From JBCCOW01 sp038749105 (GTDB lineage: Bacteria; Planctomycetota; Phycisphaerae; Phycisphaerales; Phycisphaeraceae), in assembly GCA_038749105.1 (NCBI GenBank), contig JBCDIM010000014.1, forward strand, positions 11,101-75,100: DNA of 64,000 bases, read 5' to 3'. Below, in pieces: positions 16,259-24,068 of this stretch. The notes below the pieces were generated by a model, which ran no database searches, had not been told where the DNA came from, and was given only the letters and a program-made list of their open reading frames with translations. The translations under genes were made by a program, and so were the position numbers. How positions within the stretch are numbered: the first letter of the stretch is position 1; every line of letters starts with the position of its first letter.

Positions 16259-16280
16259 CCGGCGGCAGGCCTGCCGCCGG
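16259..16280 (-). terminator. 22-bp perfect palindrome behind fabF
   Basis: CCGGCGGCAGG and its exact reverse complement stand back to back 35 bp past the fabF stop codon. There is no T-run. It may terminate or stabilise the ketosynthase operon transcript, or may be a dispersed palindromic repeat. Confidence 0.45.
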
Positions 16281-16315
16281 CTATTGGGCGACTGGACGGG
16301 TCACTGGCGATGCGG

Positions 16316-17638
16316 TCAGAGGTCGAGCTGCTGCAGGACCAGGGTGTCGTTCTGGCCGCCGAAGCCGAAGGAGTTCGAGAGGCATCGGCGGACCGGGGTG
16401 TGCCGAGGGGTGTTGGGCACATAGTCCAGGTCGCACTCGGGGGCGGGCGTATGGAGGTTAGCGGTGGGGGGGATCGCGTCGTGCTGGATCGCAAGAACGG
16501 CAGCAATGGCCTGGACGACGCCGGCGGCGGCGATGAGGTGGCCCATCATCGATTTGATCGAGGACACGGGCGGTACGCTCGAGACGTCGTCACCGTCGGC
16601 GAAGACCGCCTTGATCGCTTTGGTCTCGATCGAGTCGTTCTCTTTGGTGCCCGTGCCGTGGGCGGCGATCCAGTCGATATCAGTAGGGGTGATGCCGGCC
16701 CCGTCGAGCGCCTGACGCATGGCGGCGGCGGCGCCCCGGCCCTCGGGGTGGATATCGGTGATCCGGTAGGCGTCGGCGGTCGAGCCGTAGCCGGCGACCT
16801 GGGCCAGCGGCGTCGCGCCACGGGCCAAAGCGTGTTCTAGGGTCTCCATCACGATGATGCCGGCACCCTCGCCCATCACGAACCCATCGCGGTCGGCAGA
16901 GAACGGGCGAGACGCGGACGCCGGGTCATCGTTGCGGTTGGACAGGGCGGTGAGGCGGTTGAAGCCGGTCACGCCCAGCGGGTGGATCATGGTGTGCGTG
17001 CCGCCGGAGAGCATGACGTCGGCGTCGCCGCGGATGAGGATCTCGCGGGCCTCGCCAATGGCCTGCGTCGAGGCGGCACAGGCGGTGAGACAGTTGTAGG
17101 CCGGGCCCTGGGCGTTGAACTCCATCGCCAGGTGTGATAGCGGCATGTTGGGCTCCTGCTCGATCTCGTCGTCGATGCTCAGCAGGGAGGCGGCGGTGCG
17201 GGTCCAGGCCGCACCGTCAATCGCGCGGTCGTCGGGCACCCAAGAGCTGAGGTTGGAGCGGGTGAAGTTGTTGAAGTCGGGCGTCCCCTCACCGGCCCCG
17301 AGGTAGATGCCCAATCGGGTGGGGTCTAGCCGGCCAGCGGCGGTGTAGGCGTCGAGCCCGGCGTGGGCCCAGGCCTGAGCGGCGGCACCGAGCGCGAAGC
17401 CGGTATTGAGCCCGATGCCTTCGTGGGCTTCGGGGTATTTGATGTACTTCCACGGGTCGTAGTCTTTGACCTGCGCGGCGAAGCTGGTGGGGAAGGTCGA
17501 GGCGTCGAAGCGGGTGATCGGGCCGGCTCCGGAGGTCGCCGCGAGCAGGGCCTGCCAGACCGAGTCGAGGTCGTGCCCGAGCGGCGTGATCCAGCCCATG
17601 CCGGTGATGACGATGGTGGGTTTGGCGGTTGTTGTCAT
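16316..17638 (-). CDS. fabF: Beta-ketoacyl-ACP synthase II (FabF type), catalytically complete
   Basis: A 440-residue thiolase-fold enzyme that condenses malonyl-ACP with acyl-ACP in fatty acid elongation. All three catalytic residues are present: Cys187 in LTACAAST, His327 in AAHGTGTKEND and His367 in KSMMGHLIAAAG. The C-terminal LSNSFGFGGQND is typical. The start at 17638 overlaps the stop of the upstream nucleotidyltransferase gene by 4 bp (ATGA). The alternative longer frame has no family similarity. The coupling to a nucleotidyltransferase and a triad-less ketosynthase suggests a special pathway rather than the only housekeeping FabF; no fabD, fabG or acpP lies next to it. Confidence 0.9.
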   Translation of the reverse strand: MTTTAKPTIVITGMGWITPLGHDLDSVWQALLAATSGAGPITRFDASTFPTSFAAQVKDYDPWKYIKYPEAHEGIGLNTGFALGAAAQAWAHAGLDAYTAAGRLDPTRLGIYLGAGEGTPDFNNFTRSNLSSWVPDDRAIDGAAWTRTAASLLSIDDEIEQEPNMPLSHLAMEFNAQGPAYNCLTACAASTQAIGEAREILIRGDADVMLSGGTHTMIHPLGVTGFNRLTALSNRNDDPASASRPFSADRDGFVMGEGAGIIVMETLEHALARGATPLAQVAGYGSTADAYRITDIHPEGRGAAAAMRQALDGAGITPTDIDWIAAHGTGTKENDSIETKAIKAVFADGDDVSSVPPVSSIKSMMGHLIAAAGVVQAIAAVLAIQHDAIPPTANLHTPAPECDLDYVPNTPRHTPVRRCLSNSFGFGGQNDTLVLQQLDL

Positions 17639-18474
17639 GCGTGAACCTCGGGCATGAGGATGGCGTCGGCGATGAGACAGTCGAGCAGCGCGTTGTCGAT
17701 CGGGTTGGCGTCGAGGTCGGCAGCGAGGCGATCGCCAGACGCGAGGGTTTCGCCGATCCACTGTTGGAGCACCGGGTCGGCCGGGGCAGCACCGAGCTCG
17801 CGATTGGCCTGCTTATCGGCGACCAGCTTCTGGATGGCGTCGCTAACAGTCGGTTCGAGCGGGATCGCGTCGAGCACCGACTGAAACCGGGTCGGCGGCT
17901 GGGCTCCGTGGGCACGGATGTACTCGACGCAAGCGAGCGGACGGAGCGCGTAAAGGTACTTCTTGCGGACCGGGTTCGGCTGATCGAGCAGGTAGGACTT
18001 CCAGACCCGAGCGGCGAGGCTTAGGTAGTGATAGGTCGTCTTTTTGGGGTCAAAGTAGTCGTTGCGAAGTCGGACAAGCCGCGGGGTGATGCGGTCGTCC
18101 TGCTCGTAGACGATCGGGGAGTCGAGCCATTCGAAGAGCGGGCCGTTGCTCTTGCGCATCAGCTCGGCGGTCTTGCGGATGTCCCAGCCGGCAAGGTCGA
18201 GGTCGTGTTCACTATCGTCGTGGATGTCGAAGGCGTCGGCGGGGGGCTTGAGCTTCAGGTATGCGTCGGCGGGGCGGACATAAATGAACCAGACGTCAAA
18301 GTCGCTGTCGTACGATGCGAAACCCCAGGCACGGCTGCCGCTCTCGCAAGCGAACAGCACGCGGAGGCCGCGGTCGGCTTCAAGTGCCCGCAGCCGATCA
18401 TGCACAATGGGTCGAATCGCATCCACAGCGACGTCGAGGCCTTGGCCGGATTGTTGGGGGTGCGTGAAAGACAT
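17635..18474 (-). CDS. Predicted nucleotidyltransferase (RlaP/COG3541-like)
   Basis: The 279-residue protein has the polymerase-beta-type nucleotidyltransferase signature FACESGSRAWGFASYDSDFD followed by VWFIY, with the Gly-Ser and the Asp-x-Asp metal site. A helical C-terminal part contains KKYLYALRPLACVEYI. Members of this COG3541-like family are predicted nucleotidyltransferases of uncertain substrate. It starts 5 bp after the upstream ketosynthase-like gene and overlaps fabF by 4 bp, so all three are probably translated together. A functional link to acyl-chain synthesis is inferred from this arrangement only. Confidence 0.8.
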   Translation of the reverse strand: MSFTHPQQSGQGLDVAVDAIRPIVHDRLRALEADRGLRVLFACESGSRAWGFASYDSDFDVWFIYVRPADAYLKLKPPADAFDIHDDSEHDLDLAGWDIRKTAELMRKSNGPLFEWLDSPIVYEQDDRITPRLVRLRNDYFDPKKTTYHYLSLAARVWKSYLLDQPNPVRKKYLYALRPLACVEYIRAHGAQPPTRFQSVLDAIPLEPTVSDAIQKLVADKQANRELGAAPADPVLQQWIGETLASGDRLAADLDANPIDNALLDCLIADAILMPEVHA

Positions 18475-18479
18475 CGGGC

Positions 18480-19847
18480 TCAGGTCGAGACGCGTTTGAG
18501 GACGACGGCGGTGTTCTGGCCGCCGAGGCCGGTGGTGAGCAGGAGGATGTGGCGGAGGCCTTGGTCGGGCATTGATGCGGGTGCATCGAACCCGGAAAGG
18601 GGGGCGTCGCGGTTGATGATGGGCGGGAGCTGCTGGTGGTGAAGGATCAGGGCGGCGAGGGCGAGGTCGAAGGCGGCAGCGCCAGCGACGGTGTTGCCGA
18701 CCTGGGCCTTGGGGGTCAGGACAGGCAGCTCGGCGAGGCGGTCACCGAAGAGTGTGCGGAGGGCGGCGGCGTCGGCGGCGTCGTGGTTGGGATCGCCGAG
18801 CCCGAAGGGGATGACCAGGTCGATGTCGTCCGGGGCGAGCTGGGCTTCCCGGAGTGCGGCGTTGGCGGCGTTCACCAAGCCCACGCCGCACGGGTCGGGT
18901 TGACGGTTCTTTGATGGCCGATGGATGGACTGCGTGGCGGCGAACCCGGCGACTTCGGCGTAGCGGGTCGGTTCAGGCGTAGAGGATTTATCGGACGTTG
19001 TACGGCCAGCGAAGGTGTCTTCCGCTTCGAGGATGAGGATGCCGCCGCCTTCACCGATGGCCCCGCCGGTGGCGTGTTCGTCGAACGGGCGGACGAGCTT
19101 GGCGGGGTCGGCGTCGACGCCAGCCTCGGCGTACCGCCCGGTGGTCATCTGGCGGAGGTAGCCGAGCGGATTGAGCTTCGACTCCACGCCGCCACACAGA
19201 CAGGCGTCGGCGTGGCCGCGCTGGATCACCCGTAAGGACTCGCCTAGCGAGAGGCTGCCAGAAGTCGCGGAACAGGTGATGGTGTTCGAGGGGCCGCACG
19301 CATCGTGGAGGATGGTCACATGGCATGCGAGCATGTTGGGCAGGTACTTGAGCAGCCAGAGCGGGGTGAGCGACTGCATGCCCTCGTTGCCCCAGTGTTC
19401 GAGGTCGAGGGTATTGAGGGTATCGGGCTCGCGTGAGCCGTCGAAGGCGGTGGTGAGCTCGTTGATGTCGGCTGCGATAAGGCCAGCCCCGATGTGGCAA
19501 CCGAGGCGGTCGGGGGCGTATGTCGGGGCGGTTTCGGCGTCCGGCGGCGTCGGGAGGCCGGGGGTGATGAGGCCGGCGTCTTCAACGGCGAGGTGCGCGG
19601 CGATGACAGCTAGCTCGATGTCGCGTGACATGACCTTGGTGGCCTTGCGGTACGACTTCGGGACATGGTCGCGGAGCCTGTACTCGGGCACCTGGGCGGC
19701 GAAGGGGTTGTCCATCGCCGAGGTATCCAGGAGCGTGACGGGCCCGATGGCGGACTCGCCGGCGAGCAGGCGTTGCCAGTTGGGGGCATGTCCGAGGCCG
19801 AGCCCAGAAACAGGGCCGAGGCCGGTGATGAAGACGCGACGGGTCAT
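18480..19847 (-). CDS. Ketosynthase-like protein lacking the catalytic triad (chain-length-factor-like)
   Basis: The 455-residue protein has the full FabF fold (MTRRVFITGLGPVSGLG at the start, a LLTTGLGGQNTAVVL end) but none of the three catalytic residues. Set against E. coli FabF, the nucleophile Cys in ACTSG is Ala194 in SATSG, the His of NAHGT is Phe348 in IPFGLGD, and the His of TGHLL is Asn385 in VGNTV. The neighbouring Lys380 is kept. This resembles chain length factors, the inactive halves of type II polyketide ketosynthase dimers, though those normally carry Gln at the nucleophile site. It is the first gene of the operon with the nucleotidyltransferase and the active FabF. Pairing with FabF is an inference. 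Confidence 0.85.
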   Translation of the reverse strand: MTRRVFITGLGPVSGLGLGHAPNWQRLLAGESAIGPVTLLDTSAMDNPFAAQVPEYRLRDHVPKSYRKATKVMSRDIELAVIAAHLAVEDAGLITPGLPTPPDAETAPTYAPDRLGCHIGAGLIAADINELTTAFDGSREPDTLNTLDLEHWGNEGMQSLTPLWLLKYLPNMLACHVTILHDACGPSNTITCSATSGSLSLGESLRVIQRGHADACLCGGVESKLNPLGYLRQMTTGRYAEAGVDADPAKLVRPFDEHATGGAIGEGGGILILEAEDTFAGRTTSDKSSTPEPTRYAEVAGFAATQSIHRPSKNRQPDPCGVGLVNAANAALREAQLAPDDIDLVIPFGLGDPNHDAADAAALRTLFGDRLAELPVLTPKAQVGNTVAGAAAFDLALAALILHHQQLPPIINRDAPLSGFDAPASMPDQGLRHILLLTTGLGGQNTAVVLKRVST

Positions 19848-19964
19848 GGGGTCGAGTGTAACGCTGAATCCGGGCGGGATTTGGGGGACAGGGGCCGCCC
19901 AGGGCCGAGTTATACATAACAGGGATTATCGGGCCTTACGCCGGAGCAGCGGGGCGGTTCAGGG

Positions 19965-21191
19965 CTAGGCAGGCACGGTGGATTGGCCGCTGGCGTGGTA
20001 CTGGGCGAGCGCGGTGGCGTGTTCGGCGTACGGGGTCGCCAGGGCCGGCCAAGGCTTGAGGGCAACCAGTAGTGCGAGCGTGGCCTCGCCGTAGCGTTGG
20101 CGCTTGCTGATCGGCTTGTGGTGCAGTTCGAGCAGGTTATGCCGGCGGTCGGCGAGCTTGATCAGCTTGGCGTCCGGAGTCATCTTGCGGGCGTGGCGGC
20201 AGAGGGTGCGGTGCTTGATGACGAACGACTTCTCGGCGCTGGGCGGGAGCGTGAGCTCTTTGACCAGTCCGGTGACGCGGGGGCCGAAGGCCTTGGTCAG
20301 CTGGCGGGAGGTCATCGGGGTGTCCTCGAGGACGTCGTGCAGCAGGGCCGCGGCGAGGATGTCCGGGTCGGTGACCCCGAGGCTGAGCAGGTCGTGGTAG
20401 ACGGCGATGGGGTGGGAGGCGTAAGGAAGCTTCTTAGCGCCGGCGCGGGTCTGGCCGTGGTGGGCGGAGATGCACAGGTCGTAGGCGGCGTGGATCTGGT
20501 CGCGGGGGAGGGTCGCTTGGGCGAGGGGCGGGTCGTGATCGGGCTCGAAGGTGACCTGGCGTTGGGCCAAGGCTTCGAGGGCCTCGGGGTAGGCGAGGCA
20601 CTCCTGCTCGTAGACGCGGGCGGCGACGGTATCGGGCGTGTCGCCAGGCAAGACCGGGCAGGTGCGCTGCACGAGGATGGGCCCGGTGTCGTAGGTGTCG
20701 TCGGCGATGTGGACGGTGCAGCCGGTCATGCGGACACCGGCGGCGAGGACGGCTTCGTGGACGCGACGCCCGTACATGCCCTGGCCCCCGAAAGCGGGGA
20801 GCAGCGCGGGGTGGATATTGAGGACGCGGTTGCGGAAGCCGCGGGGGATCTTGAGCAGGCTGAGGAACCCGGCGAGGCAGACGATGCGGGCCCGCGATTC
20901 CCGGACGAGTTTGAACACAGCGTCGGAGTAGGCGGCGGAGGTCTTGAAGCGTTTGCGGTTGACGACCTTGACCGGGAGCTTGAGGCGTTGGGCCTTGGCG
21001 ACGCCGGCGGCCTTGGGGTTGGAGCTGATCACCAGGACGATCTTGGCGTGGAGCTGGCCGGCGGCGATCTTGTCGTGGAGGTTGAGGAGGGTGGTGCCGC
21101 CGCCGGAGATGAGGACGGCGAGCTTGAGCGGGCCGCCCTTGGGTCGGGGCGGGGTGAGCAGCGGCGACGAGGGCGTGAGGTGGACGGGCAT
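19965..21191 (-). CDS. purN: Phosphoribosylglycinamide formyltransferase fused to a RelA/SpoT-type HD domain
   Basis: A 408-residue two-domain protein. Residues about 22-215 are PurN, which uses 10-formyl-THF to formylate GAR in purine synthesis: LAVLISGGGTTLLNL, Asn125 and His127 in LNIHPALLPAFGG, and Asp168 in DDTYDTGPI. Residues about 240-390 are an HD domain of the (p)ppGpp hydrolase kind: AHHGQTRAG, ASHPIAV, His285-Asp286 plus the following Glu-Asp in LLHDVLEDT, and Asp348 in LIKLADRRHNL. There is no synthetase domain. The start is 21191 or a second ATG at 21206; both give the family N-terminus soon after. It is divergent from the GluQ-RS gene. The fusion is not one I know from other bacteria. 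Confidence 0.88.
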   Translation of the reverse strand: MPVHLTPSSPLLTPPRPKGGPLKLAVLISGGGTTLLNLHDKIAAGQLHAKIVLVISSNPKAAGVAKAQRLKLPVKVVNRKRFKTSAAYSDAVFKLVRESRARIVCLAGFLSLLKIPRGFRNRVLNIHPALLPAFGGQGMYGRRVHEAVLAAGVRMTGCTVHIADDTYDTGPILVQRTCPVLPGDTPDTVAARVYEQECLAYPEALEALAQRQVTFEPDHDPPLAQATLPRDQIHAAYDLCISAHHGQTRAGAKKLPYASHPIAVYHDLLSLGVTDPDILAAALLHDVLEDTPMTSRQLTKAFGPRVTGLVKELTLPPSAEKSFVIKHRTLCRHARKMTPDAKLIKLADRRHNLLELHHKPISKRQRYGEATLALLVALKPWPALATPYAEHATALAQYHASGQSTVPA

Positions 21192-21251
21192 CGCGGGCCA
21201 CACCATACGGGAAGTGCTTGAGCGGTTGGTGAGGTCCTTATAGTCCGGGTG

Positions 21252-22229
21252 ATGGACGCTGAAGCACACCGCGTGACCCGGCTGGCCCCGTCCCCGACCG
21301 GGGCGTTGCACCTGGGCAACGCGATGAGCTTCCTGGCGGCGTGGCTGATCGCGCGGCAGCGGGGTTGGCGGGTCGTGATGCGGCTGGATGATCTGGACGG
21401 GCCCAGGGTGAAGCCGGGGGTCAGCGAAGCGGTGTTGGAGACGCTGGCGTGGTTGGGCTTGGATTGGGACGGGGAGGTGAGGCGGCAGAGCGAGGCGGTG
21501 ACGGAGTACGGAGCGGCGCTGGGGGTGCTGCGTGATCGGGGGTTGATCTACCCGAGCGCGGTGACACGGGGCGAGTTGGCGGCATGGTCGGAAGCGTCGG
21601 CACCGAACGAGGGGCAGGCCGAGGCGGTGTTCCCGGCGGAGCTCCGGCCGGGACCTGATGAGGCGGCGGGCTTGATCGAGCGGACCCCCCTGCTCGCGGC
21701 GGACGATTACGCCTGGCGGCTGCGGGTGGATGCGGACGAAGTGGCGTTTACGGACCAGCGGCTTGGCGAGCAGCGTGTGGATGTGGCGGGAGAGGTCGGG
21801 GATTTCACCGTGGCGACGAAAGCCGGGGTGCCGGCGTATCAGCTCGCGGTGGTGGTGGACGACGCGGCGCAAGGTGTGACGGACGTCGTCCGCGGCCATG
21901 ACCTGCTGAGCTCGACCGCCCGGCAGCTGCTGGTGATGCGTGGGCTAGGGTTAGCGGATAGCGGCGTGCGGTACTGGCACCTGCCGCTGGTCCGCGGCAC
22001 GGACGGCCGACGCCTCGCCAAGCGGCACGGCGACACCCGGCTCACCGCCTACCGCCAGCGGGGCGTCACGGCCGACCGCGTCCGGGGGCTGCTGGCGTGG
22101 TGGCTCAGAGCGATCGATGAGCCCGAGCCGATTAGCATGGAGGGGTGTCTGCAAGGCTTCGAGCTGGAACGCTTGCCTCAAGACGACATCGTTTTCGATG
22201 CGGAAGATGAATCATGGCTGATCGACTGA
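21252..22229 (+). CDS. gluQ: Glutamyl-Q tRNA(Asp) synthetase
   Basis: A 325-residue paralogue of the catalytic half of glutamyl-tRNA synthetase. It attaches glutamate to the queuosine base of tRNA(Asp). RLAPSPTGALHLGN holds the HIGH-type motif, and DGRRLAKRHGDTRL the KMSKS-type motif; VVRGHDLLSSTARQLLV is characteristic. There is no anticodon-binding domain, as expected for GluQ-RS. The cysteines that bind zinc in the E. coli enzyme are missing: the corresponding stretch reads LIYPSAVTRGELA. The ATG at 21252 follows a GTG one codon earlier. The gene overlaps the next by 16 bp. Confidence 0.9.
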   Translation: MDAEAHRVTRLAPSPTGALHLGNAMSFLAAWLIARQRGWRVVMRLDDLDGPRVKPGVSEAVLETLAWLGLDWDGEVRRQSEAVTEYGAALGVLRDRGLIYPSAVTRGELAAWSEASAPNEGQAEAVFPAELRPGPDEAAGLIERTPLLAADDYAWRLRVDADEVAFTDQRLGEQRVDVAGEVGDFTVATKAGVPAYQLAVVVDDAAQGVTDVVRGHDLLSSTARQLLVMRGLGLADSGVRYWHLPLVRGTDGRRLAKRHGDTRLTAYRQRGVTADRVRGLLAWWLRAIDEPEPISMEGCLQGFELERLPQDDIVFDAEDESWLID

Positions 22230-22747
22230 AACGACTGCTGGCCCGAGTGGCGATAGCAGTGGCCTGCGGGCTGGTTCTCGGGGTCGGTGGTTGCACAGAC
22301 ATGCCGGAAGACCCCGGCAACGAATCGGGCACGGGGGTCTTAGGGACGGATTACGAGCCGATCGTGATTGCGGGGCAGGTGTTTGATCTCGAGCTGGCGG
22401 TAACGGCGCTGGAGCGGTATCAGGGCCTGAGCCATCGAGAGTCGATCCCCGAGAACGGGGGGATGCTCTTCGTGTTCCCACGGTCGGCGGTGCGTGAGTT
22501 TGTCATGCGCGACTGTCTGGTGCCGATCGACATCATCTTTTTGGATGCGGGTGGGGAGGTGGTGGCGACGCACGCGATGCAGGTCGAGCCGTTGGCGACC
22601 CGGTCGAACCCGACCAGGCGTTACAGCAGCGGTCGGCCGGTCCCGTTTGCGATCGAGCTGCGGGGCGGGCGGGTCGCGGAATTGGGCGTCTCGGTGGGCG
22701 ATCGCATTAACCTACCGACCGCGTCACTCAAGGCACGGGCCCGATAG
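22214..22747 (+). CDS. DUF192 lipoprotein
   Basis: The 177-residue protein has a signal peptide ending in LGVGGC, a fair lipobox. The DUF192 domain follows: LELAVTALERYQGLSHRES, NGGMLFVF, FVMRDCLVPIDIIFLD and the GRVAELGVSVGDRI end. DUF192 proteins are small periplasmic or extracellular beta-barrels of unknown function. It overlaps gluQ by 16 bp and is followed after about 55 bp by the phosphatase gene. No functional link among the three is evident. Confidence 0.85.
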   Translation: MADRLKRLLARVAIAVACGLVLGVGGCTDMPEDPGNESGTGVLGTDYEPIVIAGQVFDLELAVTALERYQGLSHRESIPENGGMLFVFPRSAVREFVMRDCLVPIDIIFLDAGGEVVATHAMQVEPLATRSNPTRRYSSGRPVPFAIELRGGRVAELGVSVGDRINLPTASLKARAR

Positions 22748-22802
22748 GTCGATGCCCCAGTTAGCCGTCGGCGTCGTCTGCGCCACGGGGGCTGGAGGCT
22801 TG

Positions 22803-24065
22803 ATGAGCGAGAGCGTGCTGGTTGTGACAAGCGGTGAGGCGGATGAACGGGTGCGCCGGGGCGTTGCGGCGGTGGCCGACGCGTGGCCGGGGCCGGGGCT
22901 GAGGCTCGACTGGATGGTCTGGCAGGGTTTCGATCAGCCGGCGGATGAGCACCGTGTTGGACGTGCGGCGGTCGTGTGGGTTTGGGGTGAGTCGACGGAT
23001 CGCGGGCTGCGGGCGTTGATGCAGGAGCTGGGCGACCGTCATCGGCCGGTGGCCTGGACCCCGACAGACGACGCGGTCGAGGGTGGGCTCGGCAAGCGGG
23101 TGCGGGTCAGCGGGGTACTCGTTCCCGAAATCCAAGGACCGGGCGATCAGGCCGCCGCCGCCGCGGCGACGCTCTCGGGCATGGCCCTCCAGGCCGAGGC
23201 CATCGATGAGCTGTCCCACGAGGTCCGACTGATGCAGGCCCACCGCTCGGGGCTCTCCTCCCAGGTCAACAAGCTCGACGAAGAGCTCCGCCTCGCCGCG
23301 CAGATCCAGCAAGACTTCCTCCCCAAACAGCTGCCCTCGGTCAACGGCGTGAGCTTCCACGCCCTGTACCGCCCCGCCTCTTACGTCTCCGGCGACCTCT
23401 ACGACGTCGAGCAGCTCGACGAGCACCACCTCGGGTTCTTCATCGCCGATGCCGTCGGCCACGGCGCCCCCGCGGCCCTGATGACCATCTACATCAAACG
23501 CTCCCTGCAGACCAAGCTCATCCACCCCGACCTGCCCCGCGGCTACAAGCTCCTCGAGCCCGGCGACGCGCTGGCCCGGCTCAACCGCGACCTGCTCAAG
23601 CACCAGCACGGCAAGGTCCGCTTCTGCACCGCCATCTACGGCGTCATCGACACCCGCACCCGCGCCGTCTCCCTCGCCCGCGCCGGCCACCCCTTCCCTA
23701 TGCTCCTGCACCCCGACGGCCGAACCACCGAGATCAACTGCGACGGCGGGCTCCTCGGCGTCTTCCCCGACGAGGTCTTCGAGACCCAGCACTTCACCCT
23801 CGACCCCGGCGACCGGCTGCTGCTCTACTCCGATGGCTTCGAGGTCGCCTTCCCCACCACAGACGAAGCCTCGGGCGAAACCAACCGGATCATCAACGAG
23901 AACTACACCGACGAGCTCGCCGAGCTCCGTCACGGCGCAGTCGAGACCGCCCTCCACGACTTCGCAGCCCACCTCGACCAACAAGCCGGCAGCCTCAATC
24001 AACGAGACGACCTGACCGTCCTCTGCCTCTCGATCGACGCCGCGATCGCTCAGGCCGCCGCCTAA
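22803..24065 (+). CDS. SpoIIE/RsbU-type PP2C phosphatase
   Basis: A 420-residue protein. Residues 1-115 form an alpha/beta region of unknown type (VLVVTSGEADE at the start), perhaps a degenerate receiver. A short coiled coil follows (HEVRLMQAHRSGLSSQVNKL). The catalytic domain has the RsbU linker LAAQIQQDFLPKQLP and metal-binding motifs GDLYDV, FIADAVGHGAPAA, YSDGFEVA and DDLTVLCL. Such phosphatases dephosphorylate anti-sigma-factor antagonists in partner-switching pathways. The start at 22803 has GGAGG at ideal distance; an ATG at 22752 is also possible. Coding-strand composition switches from G-rich to C-rich near 23130, at the border between N-terminal region and coiled coil. Confidence 0.88.
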   Translation: MSESVLVVTSGEADERVRRGVAAVADAWPGPGLRLDWMVWQGFDQPADEHRVGRAAVVWVWGESTDRGLRALMQELGDRHRPVAWTPTDDAVEGGLGKRVRVSGVLVPEIQGPGDQAAAAAATLSGMALQAEAIDELSHEVRLMQAHRSGLSSQVNKLDEELRLAAQIQQDFLPKQLPSVNGVSFHALYRPASYVSGDLYDVEQLDEHHLGFFIADAVGHGAPAALMTIYIKRSLQTKLIHPDLPRGYKLLEPGDALARLNRDLLKHQHGKVRFCTAIYGVIDTRTRAVSLARAGHPFPMLLHPDGRTTEINCDGGLLGVFPDEVFETQHFTLDPGDRLLLYSDGFEVAFPTTDEASGETNRIINENYTDELAELRHGAVETALHDFAAHLDQQAGSLNQRDDLTVLCLSIDAAIAQAAA

Positions 24066-24068
24066 GCC

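Noticed and set aside
18480..19847. The first ketosynthase gene of the operon as a second active FabF or FabB.
   Set aside because: All three catalytic residues are replaced (Ala194, Phe348, Asn385) in an ungapped alignment with FabF.
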